DNA of 64,000 nucleotides from Dactylellina haptotyla (GCA_031310005.1 CM062385.1:558001-622000); one strand, 5' to 3'; counted from the stretch's first letter, positions 11,885 through 24,837 are shown. Made by a program: numbers and translations. The notes: generated by a model not told the origin, from the letters alone.

Positions 11885-14188
11885 TTAACGTCTGTTCGTC
11901 TTTCCGATGGTTCGCTTGCCGGAGAACTATTTCGTACGTAAATAATCACGTTAGTCGCTTTTCTTACGGAATACACAGTCGACTGAGGAATGATTGTGGG
12001 ATAATATCTTACCAAATGCTTCGGCAGAGACGCGGAAACGTGTCTGTCGGCCTCACCCTGTCTCGCCATCCTGTTCATCTTCTTCTGGTTCAACTTGGCG
12101 ATCTTCTCGGCCTTCGATCTGGCACCTTCGTCCGTCACACCGTCCTCACGTCGGTTACTCTGGCTGCGGACTCTGCTCTTCGCGCGCTCCTTCAGCGTCA
12201 TCTGGCTGATATCGTGCGAGCTGATATCCCGCATCTCCACGTCCCCGTTAAACTCGCTGCCAGCTCTGCTCCTGCCCGCAGCGGAACGACCGCGGCTCTT
12301 GCTCCTCGCGCGCTCGACGACAGTGGTGGGGTTCAATCCGATCTTTTCCAAGCTGTTCTTCATCTCGCTTAGGTTCTTCGGCAGCTTCTGTCGCGGGATT
12401 ATCGCGCGGTTCTTGAGCGCCTTTTTGCTCCTGGCGGCGTTTCGGATGAGTTGTTTCTGGTCTCTGATAAAGTCGGCTTTCATGCGGATGTCGGCTTCTT
12501 CATCGTCTTCGATGCTCTCTTCCTCGTCGTAGAAACCCTCGGCTTCGAGGCGTTCTTCTTCGGCTTCGAGTGCTGCGAGCTTGGATTCGATGTCTGGGTC
12601 GATAAAGTCGTAGACGTTCTTGCCGTCGAAGATTTCTGGGATCTTGTCGAATTTCCAGTCGTCGTTCTCGAGCATGTAGTTCTCTATTTTTTAAAATAGA
12701 TATTAGTAAACCGAAAGATAATTATATAATGGTAGAAGTTGGCTCGTACTCTTGAGGTTTATGTTGTAAACACCAGCACCACCCTCCTCAGCTTCAATAT
12801 CCTTCTCCAATTTTCTTCGGTTGGGATCGTTGACGTCGTATTTGACCTTGTTCTTCACCGCATCGGGGATAAACACCTCTCTGACAACGCCACCGATTGG
12901 TTTTGCGACGTGTATCCTGTTGAGAATATCTGTTGCTCTGTTCGTCTTGAGTTTCTGCTCGACTCTTGCGGCGAGGAGTCTCTCGCACGCCTTGTTCTTG
13001 ACCTCCGAGATACCCTGCTCGGTGTGACAGCTCAACTGCAGCATCTCGACATCATCGGTCTTAAGCATGGTTTGGAGGAGCTTCTGGCTCTCCTCGTCGA
13101 GATCTTCCGGCTTGACGACATCGATCTTGTTGAAGACAACAAAGACGATCTTGTTGGCAAAGAGAGGCTTGATGGAGTGAAAGAGCTGGACCTGTGCTGC
13201 AACGGAGTAACCGCACTGTTCGGACAGATCCATAAAGTAGAGAATTACGGATTTCAAATGTGCAATCGCGGTAATAGATTGCATTTCGATGGTGTTCATC
13301 TCCTCGAGAGGGTGGTCGAGGATACCCGGGGTATCGATGGCCTGGAAACGAAGGTACTTGTAGTCGAAATGGCCGACGAACAAACTCTTCGTGGTGAAAG
13401 CGTAGGGCTGGACGTCCACGTCGGCCCGGGTGATGCTGCGAAGGAAACTGCTCTTGCCGACATTGGGGTATCCGCAGATGAGGAGGGTTCTGGTGTTAGG
13501 GTCGATTCCTGGGAGACGGCCGAGATGCTGTCGGACCTGTTCGAGGTACAGGAGGGGGTCCTTGAGACGGCGGGTGATTGTTGCCATACGACCGAGGGCG
13601 GCACGCTTGAGTTGTTTGCATTGGAAGAGGGATTGAGCATATTTGATGAGTCGGACGTAGTCACGGCAGACCTGTTCGATCAGGTGCTTGGCGGTGGAGA
13701 GCTGGCCGAGGGCGATACGGAAGTGGTCAGCATCGTAGAGTGTGTTCATGAGATCCTTGTCTGTTATATATATCATCTACGTATTAGACGGTGTCTGAGA
13801 TGGAGGGTTTGTGGGTGATTATAAGTTGAGCGTACGGAAGGGATGGATGTCCTGGAGCTTGGGGAAGCCCTCGAGAATAGCCTGGAGCTTCTCAGTGAAT
13901 GTGTCCTGGGTGAATTTGACCTTTCGAAGGTAGAAGCCTGCAGCCAAACAGTTAGCAAAGTAATATATTGGAACAAAAGACCCAAGAACATGCCTCTTAT
14001 TCTACTGATCTTGAAACCGGATCTGATGACGGTAGGGGTTTTCCGGGTGGTCCTCGACAGGACGATATCAAGGAACTCCTGCGAGGTGGGCACCGGGGCG
14101 ATAGCTTTCCATGTCTACCAAGATATGCGGGTTAGCTCGAGCTTGTAACAAATCGATGGGCCGGTGGATGCATTACAGTCTGAACCAT
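11885..14188 (-). CDS. NOG1: Nucleolar GTP-binding protein 1 (60S ribosome assembly GTPase)
   Basis: Six exons on the minus strand: 14188-14177, 14114-13994, 13937-13836, 13760-12750, 12683-12013 and 11926-11885. Together they encode 652 residues, close to the usual length of about 650. Nog1 is an OBG/HflX-superfamily GTPase on pre-60S particles, needed for late nucleolar maturation. The conserved N-terminal helical part ends in the [10 protein letters not shown] segment. The P-loop GYPNVGKSS starts near residue 175, followed by DTPG (G3) and NKID (G4). The C-terminal NOGCT region ends in a basic tail homologous to the yeast end (KHLFSGKR...). The first coding exon is only 12 nt (M-V-Q-T). 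The second intron (13993-13938) has a GC donor, which restores the conserved ISRIRGFYLRKV exactly. A nearby GT donor would insert four residues. It diverges from the cyclophilin gene. Confidence 0.96.
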
Positions 14189-14800
14189 TGTGGCGGCTGT
14201 GAAGGGCTATCGGCACTCTGCGATCTGAAAGTGGAAGTCCAGCCGGTTCAAGAAGAAGAGGTGGTGATGGAGATGGGGGTGGAGGAGGAGGTCGTCGAGG
14301 TGGGTTCGAAGAGGGCCGCCTATCAGCAAAAAACTTCGCTTTTTTTTTTTTTTTTCGTTTGTTCAGCGACGGAAGGTGCAGCTAGTCCCAATCGGGCTAG
14401 TTCGCTCCACACTCGACGCTGATTGGCCAGCCGCCGCACAACACACTTTCCGCCCTTTCAATGTGCGATGCCCGCAGACAACAGCAGCAATTTGACATTC
14501 TCGCAAGTTGATATCTCGTATGGTTTGGGATGATGATGATGATGATGATAATCGGATATTATACTGCTAAATAACAGTAAATTTCTTTGGTGATCTAGCT
14601 TTGATCTCAATGTTACCATATTAGTTACAAAACTCAATTCCTGCCACAGATAAGACAACCAACCGCCACTACGCCTCCTCGTGCAGAGCCGCATTCTGTT
14701 TGCTCGCTTCGCGATCTCAATCAGGACCACTACCTGATCTTATTCCGTTCACACTGACCATCTTCAAATCAAGCCTACGCGTTTCGTCAAACAGCCATAT
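14189..14800. promoter_or_regulatory. Shared divergent promoter region (NOG1 / SR-cyclophilin)
   Basis: 612 bp between the start codons of two divergent genes. It contains a poly(dT) run at about 14340-14355, about 150 bp upstream of NOG1, and a GAT trinucleotide run at about 14530-14550. Poly(dA:dT) tracts often mark nucleosome-depleted fungal promoters. No specific factor site is claimed. Confidence 0.55.
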
Positions 14801-16445
14801 ATGGACACCGGAGAGCAGGCGCTCACCCACCTACCCGCAATAATGACCAGTCCAGTCCGGCCGCGATGTTTCCTCGATATCCAGCACGGCATGGGCCCCG
14901 TAGGTCGCGTCGTCATCGAGCTGTTCACCGACAAAACACCCAAAACCTGCGAGAAGTAAGTCTTCTTGTCGTACAGAACAATATTTCGCACATCACTACT
15001 ATGCACAGCATGGCTAACACTGGAGAAAACTCCCAAACGAAACTAGTTTTCGATCGCTCTGCACAGGCTCCAATCCTTCCAATCTGCATTATAAATCCTG
15101 CATCTTCCACCGTGTGATCGAAGAGTTCATGATTCAGGGTGGCGACATCACCAGCGGCGACGGCAAGGGCGGCCTGTCGATATATGGCGAAACATTCGAG
15201 GACGAAAACCTGGGGTGGTCTGATATCGATAGGGAAGGGCTGGTGTGCATGGCAAATAGGGGCAAGGACACAAACAGTTCACAGTAAGTGGCTATGCCAA
15301 CTTTCTTTACCCTTCACGCTGATATCATATATATTGAAAATCAGGTGATTTGATGCTGATTCTTCTTGTTATTTGCCCTCAGATTCTTTATAACGGTATG
15401 GCCACCCCACCACTCTTTATCGGATGCAATTACAAAAGTTTAAAATAAAAAAACCTTGATTTCAAATTTCTCAGTCCCAATCACCTTCTAATCTTTTACA
15501 ATCGCCTTTTACTAACCTTATCTTGTTTCCTATCTCGCTATATTTCAGTGCGCACCATGTGACCATCTCAACGGCAAACATACGGTCTTCGGCCACGTTG
15601 TGGCCGGCTTAGAATTCATCAAGGAAATCGAGGGTGTCAAGGTAGACTCCTCTGACAAACCCGTCGTTGACGTTTTCATCTCGAACTGCGGAGAACTCGA
15701 ATTCAGGCGAGCACCGGCCAGGGCATCCAAACCCGCGGACACGAGAGCATCACGGGACAGGAAACGATCCAGAAGTCGCAGCGCGAGCCGAACGCGGAGT
15801 AGGGATAGGGATGGAAGTGCAAGCAGGGACAAGGACAGGGACGCGAGCAGGACTCGAAGCCCACGCGGCGCGAGATCTGACCGCCACCGACGGCGGAGGG
15901 GTGATAGGGATAGGGATGGTAATAGGGACTCTCGACGACCCCATAGGCGGCACGATCACCATCATCGCCGCAACTCGCGATCACGATCACCCCGGCAGGA
16001 AGACGGCCTGGCATCCAAGGAACCCGCCGTCTCGCTCGACGACACCCGACCCACATCCCGTTCAAAGTCGCCCGAAAAGATAGCGTCTCCGAAGGAACAA
16101 CGGAATTCACGGCCCTCGAGACACCATAGGCCGTCCCGTCGGTCGTATTCCCGCTCTCGGTCACGGTCTCGTGATCCTCATCGGAACCCTCGAGGTTATG
16201 ACAACGAAGAGGACTTTGACTCTGAGGAAGAACGTCGTGTGCAGCGAGAGGAAGACGAACGAGAATCTAACAGGAGGCACCAGCACCAGCAGCACCACGA
16301 CCGTCCGTATCGTTCACCACCCCGGCGGGATGACCGACAACAGTCTGGGAATTTGGGCGTGACATTCAAAGGACGCGGAAGTATGAAGTATCGTGAGAAA
16401 AGCAGTTGGAACAGTGGCTACAATAGATTCGGCAGATTGATATAA
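14801..16445 (+). CDS. SR-type cyclophilin (peptidyl-prolyl isomerase with RS tail)
   Basis: Four exons, 14801-14955, 15047-15283, 15383-15395 and 15549-16445, encode 433 residues. The third exon is only 13 nt and supplies most of the conserved SQFFIT. The cyclophilin domain (about 20-190) carries R74, F79, Q82 and the QFF motif. The tryptophan that contacts cyclosporin in human CypA is His here (CDHLNGKH), as I recall for SR-cyclophilins such as PPIG and NKTR. From about residue 195 the protein is an RS/RD-rich tail with many SR dipeptides, typical of splicing-associated nuclear proteins. It probably isomerises prolines in spliceosomal or RNA polymerase II-associated partners; this role is inferred from the family. 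ATG 14843 could be the true start, removing 14 weakly conserved residues. Divergent to NOG1. Confidence 0.92.
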
Positions 16446-19400
16446 GCATCCTTCTCCAAAAAATAAGTCGTCAACTTTTATGTCACAAAAAAATATATTA
16501 AAAGAATACCCATCACATTTCTCGCTGGAGGGGTCAAAGAGGTTAATGATCAACCGTAGCGCTAGCTCCACAGATATGCATATATGCACACGTGGAAATC
16601 AAGCAAGAGCACCCAAGATGCTGAGATGCTCGGCTGAAAAATAAGAAGCTAAAAAATAATAATTAGAAATCCTTTCCTTTTCGTGCATATGTCTCTCGGT
16701 AGGGCCGCTCGGTTTCCCTTTCCCCGTTTCCTCTATCTGAACCGAGTCAAGCCTGAGTAAGCCGTGAATAATACTCTTTGTCAAATAGACTCTCGAGTGG
16801 GTCGCGATGGGTCTACCCTCGCCAAAGCTATCCCCCAATCGTATATTCTTCTAGGTAATAATCTACCCTTTTTCATTTTTATTCGAGAAGGGGGGTGGGA
16901 AATTTTGGAAATGTGGTTGGGTACCGAGAAATCGTACGAAAAGAAACTAAAAAAAACTCGAGGCTCACGCGTCGGTTTGGATTGGAAGTGAGAACAAGAA
17001 GATCTTCATATGCAACCCCGTGATCATGAGGCCGAGGGACAGCGTCCGTGCACCTAGCCTGTCGATGGGCTTAATTGCATTAACTGAAGCCTGCTATTAC
17101 TCAAACAGGGGTGGGGTCCCAATGCTCCGAGTATTCTTGAAAATGGACCTAAAAAGTGAGGAACCTTGCCACTGGAATCCCAAGGGAGGAAAAAAGAATA
17201 AGAAAATAGAACAAAAAAAAAAGAATGTTCGGGGCGTTCGATGCACCAGGCTGCCGGCACCGGTAACGAGAGCGAACTGCACGAGATATGCAGTAGCAGG
17301 GAAGGGAGAAGGAGACCAGAAAGTTCGGTCCCGGATTTTCCAGCTAGGATCCGTCCTCCAGGACGGAAGTTCCTCTTCGCGGGTCGTGCGTTCTCCCGTG
17401 TTGCAGCATTTCCAATATGTCGTGAGTAAGTTAGCAACGCCTCGGTGGCGGCAGGCTTGCAGCAGATGACACAAAATGCGATAACGCGAATTGAAATCCC
17501 CCGCTCGCGAGAGAACAATCATCTCTTCCATGCGTTATCCAGGAATAAAAGCCTCAACGTTGTTCAGCCTCTGGAAGGAGGCCAAAGGGGGTGCTGCATC
17601 GCGATTGTCTGGGTAGGTAGGTACATAACGCAATATGATTCTGAGCAGCTGGCCAGGGACCGGACTGGCAACCCCGTTCCAATGAGAATGTCGACATCCT
17701 GCATAAAAGTGGAGTTTGGGTCGAATCAATTCCAGGAATGCGGTCAGGGTGGAGAGTGTGGACTCGCATGGGCGGGCTCACGTTACAAAAGAGCGAGCAG
17801 AAAAGCACAATTTTTGTAAGTGGAGGATTTTGGGGGAAATAGAACCAAGATTGCACATTGCAAGAAGGGAAAGAAAGGGAAAATAAGGTGACAAGCAGAC
17901 CTGGGATATCCCAAATTGAAATTATATCCACCCGCACCCTGTCCCTTGTCCCTCTCGATTCGAAGGTTTCATAAAAAGGCCAGAGTATCAAGGGGAGGCA
18001 AGCCTAATGGCTCGGTAAGTTCGGTGACGCAAAGCACAGTTGCTGCAGAGGCGGCTTTGATTGGTATCGCTGAAGTTCTCGCATCGTGCAGGAATAAATT
18101 AGTGATTTTGAGACCTACACATTTCTGATAACTGGCCGGACCTTCCGCCTTCCGACCCGCTGACAGCGTTTGATGGCGACTTTTCAGACAGGTCAGAAAT
18201 GTCTTGAATATCACCATGGATGATGAACTTGAAAGGGGAAACAGAGTACGACCATTTGTTTGTGCGACTGCAACTTTAACGAGGGCAAACTCGTCACTGG
18301 TGATATAATTTTCTTTCTCTTAAGCTCTTGGACAAGAGTATATTGCAGTCCGAGCATCTTTGTAATTTGTTGCACCCAGGCCGCCATTTCCACTAGTCAA
18401 TAACCCAACTCGAAGTGAAACACACTAGCGATGTAACCATCGGCCAAATTGGAAGATTCTATCAAAAGTGATAGACGTACGGCTGGCTATTATGCTATCA
18501 CTTCTAGTAGATCTGTAGAGCTCTCACCACCAATGTGAATTTAAAAAAATAGGTCAGCAAAGGTTTCAGAAAGTTTGGGGATATGTCTGTGGAGCCCTCT
18601 GGGTTTGATTTGGCTCGACGCCATGCATTCGCATTTGGCAAAATTGACTTTTCCGAGCCCGTTTTGTCGAGGTTGGGATATAGTTGCACTTTAATATAGT
18701 GACAATACTAGTCCGGAGGCGTAACCAAAAGTTCGGTAGCGCACTTGGTGTTTCTGGATGTCCCATGGGCAAAGTGACGATGTACACTCAAGGCGTTCGG
18801 GTAAGACTTCCACCAACAGGGAAACCCCGAGGAACCCATTTTTTTGTGCGGCGCTCTTACAGGAGTTGGCTGCGAAATTGATGCCCCATATAATTTTATT
18901 TAAGGGTATTTATGCACTCACCTTAGCTTTAGATGCAGGTCCACAGGGATGGACCAGCTAAATTGCAGTTCGGCCTGATTCAATTATGTCCAGGTGCCGC
19001 CGGTTGGAAGCCTTGGTGGGTTTGGGCTCACGTAAACAGAAACAATTTATACGGCCTCTTGTGCAAACCCAGCTCGTTTTCGCGAACCGATGCGGTCAGC
19101 TTCTCGTGAATCAGGGTGAATAGCAGCGCCAGCACACTCTTGCTAGTGCCCATAAACACGAGTTGAACGTATGTTCTCACGTTGTAGAACCTAAACGGAC
19201 TGCTGGGTCGGGTTCTGGGACGTCTGGAAGGATACAAAAGTGATTCTACCAAATTGTCGGGTCGGTGTGCTCCGGCCATGTGCCACACCTTCCCGCTGTC
19301 CTGGAAGCAAGGCTAACGGAACCTCAGGGCGCTAAGTTTCACTACCACACCTGCTCACCAAGCCCGGACGCAAAATATGGCCGACAATGGCGAGCCGTTT

Positions 19401-20340
19401 CTTCCTTCTGTGACACCCCTCCAAACTTTTTTCAGCAAGACGGCCCCTAATTGTCGAGTTTCCCGTAGCTAGTGCCGCTTGCGTTCAAGTTTAATGAATT
19501 CTTTCTGATAGCCCACCACGAAAAACAAAAAAGATAGTCAACCCGAGGCCATGGTTACGGGGCAGCAAAAAAACCAGCTCGTGGTGGCTTGAATGTTCCA
19601 GTGACCTGAAGGGTATCGAGAGAGTGATGTTAGCGTGCATTCATCCGAAATTCGTGCAGCAAGATTGCAAGTGCCATGCGACTTGAAAATGCGGTCCGTC
19701 AGAGCTTGTACTATTCGGGATCTCGAGACCAACAGGCTACTCCTCCGTCTACTGGAGCCCATGGAAACATTTTCTCGTTTGACTCGCTCCCCGAACTTCA
19801 CCGAGTATGCCCAACTGGGTTGGCTTGGAAAAAAAAGAAAGAAAGAAACCCATAGAAGGAGATCGTCAAGCCGCAGTAGTGTATAAGGCCCCTTGTCCAA
19901 CGCACCTTATATGGTCCCGGATTTTTATTTTGCAATTTCGAAGCCTGACGTGGTGGTCTCTCGGGTGCCCTTAGCTAGGTCTCCTCCTCTTTAAATTTTT
20001 GAAGCACTAGGGGCGGTCCACCTGGCCTATGCCTGTTCTCTCAAAGGTTCTGATTGGCAGTGACTGCATACCGGCACAGCACAATATAGATATCTTTCGG
20101 CCCATGGTTAGAAATATATCCTTCGACAGCGACTCTCGATTCCCCTGCTGGCGTGTTCGTTCACCGAATCCTCCTTCTGATATATTGACCGTATAGTCAC
20201 CAGCTTTCCAACCCACCACGCAACCCACCACGACCACTATCAACAAAGGCAAAAATAAAAATAAAAAATAGAAATAAAGAAACGATTCAAACGACAAACA
20301 GGGTTAATTTTAGCTCTTTGTTGCCCCGAATCCAGTCAGG
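16446..20340. other. Gene-free stretch of 3.9 kb
   Basis: I see no conserved protein, tRNA or intact mobile element. Overlapping short open frames on both strands (for example 17020-17531) are mutually inconsistent. Base composition is similar to neighbouring DNA by eye. It may hold the long promoter of the methyltransferase gene or a decayed element. Confidence 0.45.
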
Positions 20341-21861
20341 ATGTCAGCAAGCGGCTCATCTTTGTCAGAAACCTGTTCGTTGGACAGTGCCTACAGGCGG
20401 ACTATACGATGCCATGGCAGAGAATTCCAAGAATATTCAGTTGAAAACCTGATCTATCCCGTTCCAGTCGACGAGGTGAGTTGTAACACCGATGGTGAAT
20501 CAATAGCTTGAACCCGTGAATGATTTCGCCGTGTTCGAAATTTGGATTCTCTCCTTAGAACAGAGGGTAAAAATACCAAAACGCTCAGAACGACTGACTC
20601 TCCACAAGGACGAGGCAGATCGTCTCAACCGACAGCATGCGCTCTTCAGAAGAATGTTTGACGACAGACTGATTTTCCCTCCCTTAGAGGAGCCCAAAAG
20701 GATCCTGGACTGCGGGTACGGTTCTGGTGCTTGGGCAATCGAGGCGGCAGAAACGTACCCCGACGCTGAGGTTCGGACCGTCCCCAACTCCTCGCCCCTT
20801 CTCTTTAATCATTAACCATCTGACCGTAGAAAATAGATCATTGGTATCGACATTTCCCCTCATCTCAAGCCTGACGAGACTCCGGGCAACCTTTGGTGTC
20901 AGGTAAGCTGGGCTCCAACGGCTCAAATGACCACAAATAGCTAAATTTGTTGTCCCGGGATCCAACTGACCATTTAACCTCAAGTTTGACGACTTGAACG
21001 ACCCTTTTAACTTCAGACCGGGCGAATTTGACTTGGTCCATTCGAGGCTCGTGGCTCCCGGTATCAACAAGAACCGATGGTCCGGATACCTTAGGGACTG
21101 TTTCAAGTTAGTATTATTGTAGGGCAGTCTTATTGGTATAGTCGGGTGTCATACTTACGGTCTTTCCGTCCCCCGTTTTAGGGTTTTAAAGTCCGACGGC
21201 TGGCTGCAAATGGTTGAAATATATTTCAACGTTCAATCCGACAACGGCACCTTGACCGAGGATCATGGACTCCGAAGGTGGAGCAAAACCTATCTCGAAG
21301 TCTTTGAAGACACGAAAGACTTGCGGGCCCCAACTAGATTGCAGGCATTGATGGAGAGGGCAGGATTCGTCGATGTCCAAAGCCGGATGATGCCGCTTCC
21401 TTTGAACGGGTGGCCTCGTAGTGAGTTAATCGCCAAATAATAACCGTATTGGAAGCGCAGTGAACTGACTTGTGGGGCGTTCTTAACTAGGCTCGCGAGA
21501 TCGCGAGATCGGTAACCTCAATGCGAATATTGCGAAAGAGTTGATCAACTCTCTGGCACTGTGGCCGTTCACAGAGCGCCATGGCATGTCGTTAGAGCAA
21601 TACTATGTTCTGATCGCCAGAGCCCGTAACGAAATCGACGACCTAACGCTGCGTCCATATTTCCCATTGTAAGCGCATGCCGCTAGGGGCCAGTTGTAGT
21701 ATATGAGAATGGAAGCGCGCTTGTTCGGTCTTACCATTTTATATCCACTGCTCCTCCACCGCAAATATCCCCCCCCTGGTCTCATCTAAGATTATCCTTG
21801 GCGGTGTAGCGATGCTAACTCTTGTCGTTCTAGATATGTGGTTATTGGAAGAAAGCCATGA
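20341..21861 (+). CDS. LaeA-like SAM-dependent methyltransferase
   Basis: Seven exons: 20341-20475, 20609-20770, 20837-20902, 20985-21106, 21182-21420, 21491-21668 and 21834-21861, encoding 309 residues. The class I methyltransferase SAM site is ILDCGYGSGAWA at about 77-88, followed by the acidic strand-2 end IGIDIS. The core then shows DEADRLNRQH before the fold, FDLVHSR, WLQMVEIYF and the C-terminal RPYFPLYVVIGRKP, all typical of the fungal LaeA-like/UMTA group. Family members include the velvet-associated regulator LaeA and many cluster-specific methyltransferases. Sequence alone does not show whether this one is a regulator or acts on a metabolite. The first intron could end earlier (20506), but that gives a 31-nt intron and 34 unconserved residues. 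The 20608 acceptor has a CTGAC branch site just upstream and joins VDE to DEADRL. No biosynthetic genes adjoin it. Confidence 0.88.
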
Positions 21862-24837
21862 GCGTGGGATCGAATCGGCCACTGAGCCTCGCATCCTTAT
21901 TTGCGCCAGCACTATATATATTCTTCGTTCTCGAAGCGTACGTCCAGCGAGTTTTGAGTGGAGCATCCATCAGCAGCAGCAGCATTATTGTCGGCGTCTG
22001 GTTCTTATTGCATTTGGGTTTAAAGGTTCAGGTATAAAAAAAAGAGAGAAACGAAACGGAAATAAATAAAAATGGGTTCGGAGCATGCGGCAAAGAGGAT
22101 CCTATACGCATTTAAAGGTGTGCACAGAGATTAGGGAGGACGTGGTTGGGCGTCTGTAGAGTTTAGGAATTCGAATATACTTTATCTTTCATCCTGAACG
22201 GAACAAAACCCGCTGGTTGAGGGCCGAGTCAGCCTGTTCGCTGTGAGACTTTGTTCGTGGTGATATAATAGGCTGGAACAGAAGCCGGCACTGGACGCTA
22301 CGCAAAGTTAGCTCATTAACCGCTCATCCTTTAACCTTTTTACGAGCCCCTCGTTTGAACCCAGCGGAAACTGTCCTCACCCCCAGGAACAGCATAGCGA
22401 ATCGGAATCGGTCTTTCGTTAGAGAACATAAATGAACCTTGCAATGGGTCTTTGGTCTAGGGCCAACCCTGCCCGGGGCGTCAAAAACGAGATGTATGGC
22501 CTTAGCTGTCCTTCATTGATGTCGAGATGTCGAGGCGCGGAAACAAGCGATATCCTCCAGCTGATAAAACTTTGAACGATCGTACCAAGGCACGAACCTG
22601 TCGTTATGCTTCGACTTTGGGGAACCTACACGCACGCCGGCCATATCTATACTATATAAAAATACCATCGATGACGTGGGGGGCCCTCCTTCTTTCTACC
22701 ATTACCCGTTTGTCGACTTTGAGGGGCAATTAAAAAAAAAGGTCTGGCTTTATTGGATGATCTATCACATTATATTACGCACTTCGTCAGCTCTCCTCAA
22801 GCCGCTCCTGGGAACCAATTGAGCACGCGTGAATATTATGCGGTTCTCGAGTTACAGGCTGAGGTGTTTTAAAACATCTCTGTTGGAAGAGACGAGAGGC
22901 ACGGACGCACTGGGTCTGACCTTCCTATCGAATATCTTTGGGCCCATTGAGCATGAACCAGTAAGAAAAAAGCCGAGTTAAAGCGCTTAAGCCTGCTGCA
23001 TTTTGCAATAGCTGACATGAATTATTGCATAGAACAATATGCAATGGCCATTGCCTGGAATATATTTCCTCCATGGTTTGCGAAGGAGGGGTTATGAAGA
23101 GCCCCTCGCATTTATATAAAATATGTGCATGGGCATGTACAATGAGGTGTCACTCGCGCACAAAAAAATTTTCCAGTTACTTACAGGTTCACTTCTGGGG
23201 TTTTCATGCAAGAGGCAAGATGCAACAAAAAAATCAATACGAAAAACACCCGTTTAAGCGTTAGAATTTTTTTTCTGTCTCTGTGAGTAAGGGGGGGAAA
23301 AGGATTCGACAGCTAGCGTGGTGCTGTCTTTTGAAACGACGGATCGAATTAGTGCTCCCGGGGAGCCAGAGTGTCGATATTCGAAGACTTTGGGTCGGAT
23401 CAGGAGGTTCAAAGAGGGTCCTCCACGATGCTGCTCCTTAAAATGTGGGATGTCCTTGTGGACGGTGCGAACTTGCTCTCATCTCCGCGAAGTGCAGCTC
23501 GCATCTTTTTTCTTATTTCAATGCGCTGAAATCAATTCATCCTCACAGAGACAAACCACAAAGTTTGATCCACATCACTCACACGCCATGCTATCTCGGA
23601 CTCTAAGAACCGGAATCACTTGTGTGCGATACTCTTTTGGGATTTGCAGGACTGAGCTAAGGGGATGCGGATGAACCAGACTGTCGGGTCGGGTCCATTG
23701 GGGTCACGATCCCTCCACGAAGCGAATCAAAAGCCACACCGGCCGAATCGTACCGGCGATGCGAGCCCCTCTTCTGCAAGAGTAGCTCGCTGGTATCGAT
23801 GGCTGACCTGATGACCCTCGTCTCCGGGTCCTGTCAACTGGGGGGCTTCTCTTTTTTTATATACACGATCCTGCTATACAGCTGGGCTGACTTTTATATC
23901 CACGCCGTTTAGGTTGTGGGATGGTGTGAGGTCTGGCTGGCGAGTGAGTTGTGTTGCACCACTGCTCTCGGCACAATTGCCGCTAACTCAACAGGACTGA
24001 GCCGGACAATAACCACCACCACCCATCTCGTCCAACTTCCCTGCAGGCCACTCCATAACAGCCTGCCCGCTAAGCCCCTCCTTCTCATGAGAAACACCCT
24101 CATCGGATGGCCCCAATCTGACTTGTCCAAGCGGTAAATACCGATTGTGGACACAGGCAGATCCAGTACCGTGGTGCTCTGTGTGCTCTGTGTGCAGCGT
24201 GAGACCAAACAATAATATCGCACTAAGGCCGGCCAAATAATAATAATAATAAAACGAAAGACACAAAAAAAGAAGCCGGGGCAATACGGACGGAGGAGGC
24301 GTCCTCATATCGTCAGTGCGTCCATTCTACTCGGGATACTTTTCTCTCCGGTGTCTAACCTCCCAACTTGGAGGGTGTGAAACGCAGAAATTGGGCCGAC
24401 CAGCGGTAACATTCCCAGGAACGGCCACCGCTGACGCGTAGAGATTTCCCAGCTAACCAAAGGAGGACGGCTGCTGTGTCCTGTCGCTCCGGCTTGGGTC
24501 TGACTGGCCGTCTGTCACTCTGTCACTCCCATCCAGGCCGAACCTGAGAGCGTAATCAAACGCTCGCTTGGCTTGTGACAGGTGAGATTTTAAATTTCGC
24601 GGGCCAATTGGCCAATGGTTTGCGCTCCCAACCGAATTTCCTCACCGAAAAAATAAAACAGCTCTCGTGTGTGCGTGAGAGAGTGCCGAACTTATTATCT
24701 CTGATATCGCACTGTGCACCGGTGTTTCTCCTCTGTTTCTCCTTGTGTCTCTCCCTCAATCGGACGTTATCCAATCGCAATTCATATAACGCAGCCTCAT
24801 TCTCTCGGTCGAGCTGCCCCTGAATCCAAGATTCAAG
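21862..24837. other. Gene-free stretch of 3.0 kb
   Basis: No gene is supported on either strand. It contains short AAT/TTA runs (about 24235-24252) and a small GTGTGCTCT duplication near 24177-24195. The right end is probably the promoter and leader of the ketoreductase gene. Confidence 0.45.

Noticed and set aside
12739-13818. 359-codon open frame on the plus strand
   Set aside because: It is antisense to NOG1 exon 4. The NOG1 frame has all GTPase motifs, and the antisense product resembles nothing.
13983-13993. Alternative GT donor (GTCTTT) for NOG1 intron 2
   Set aside because: It keeps frame but inserts GMFL into the conserved ISRIRGFY motif and is a weak donor. The GC donor gives an exact family match.
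20476-20506. 31-nt intron in the LaeA-like gene
   Set aside because: Too short for fungal splicing, and it would add 34 unconserved residues. The acceptor at 20608 has a branch site and a better junction.
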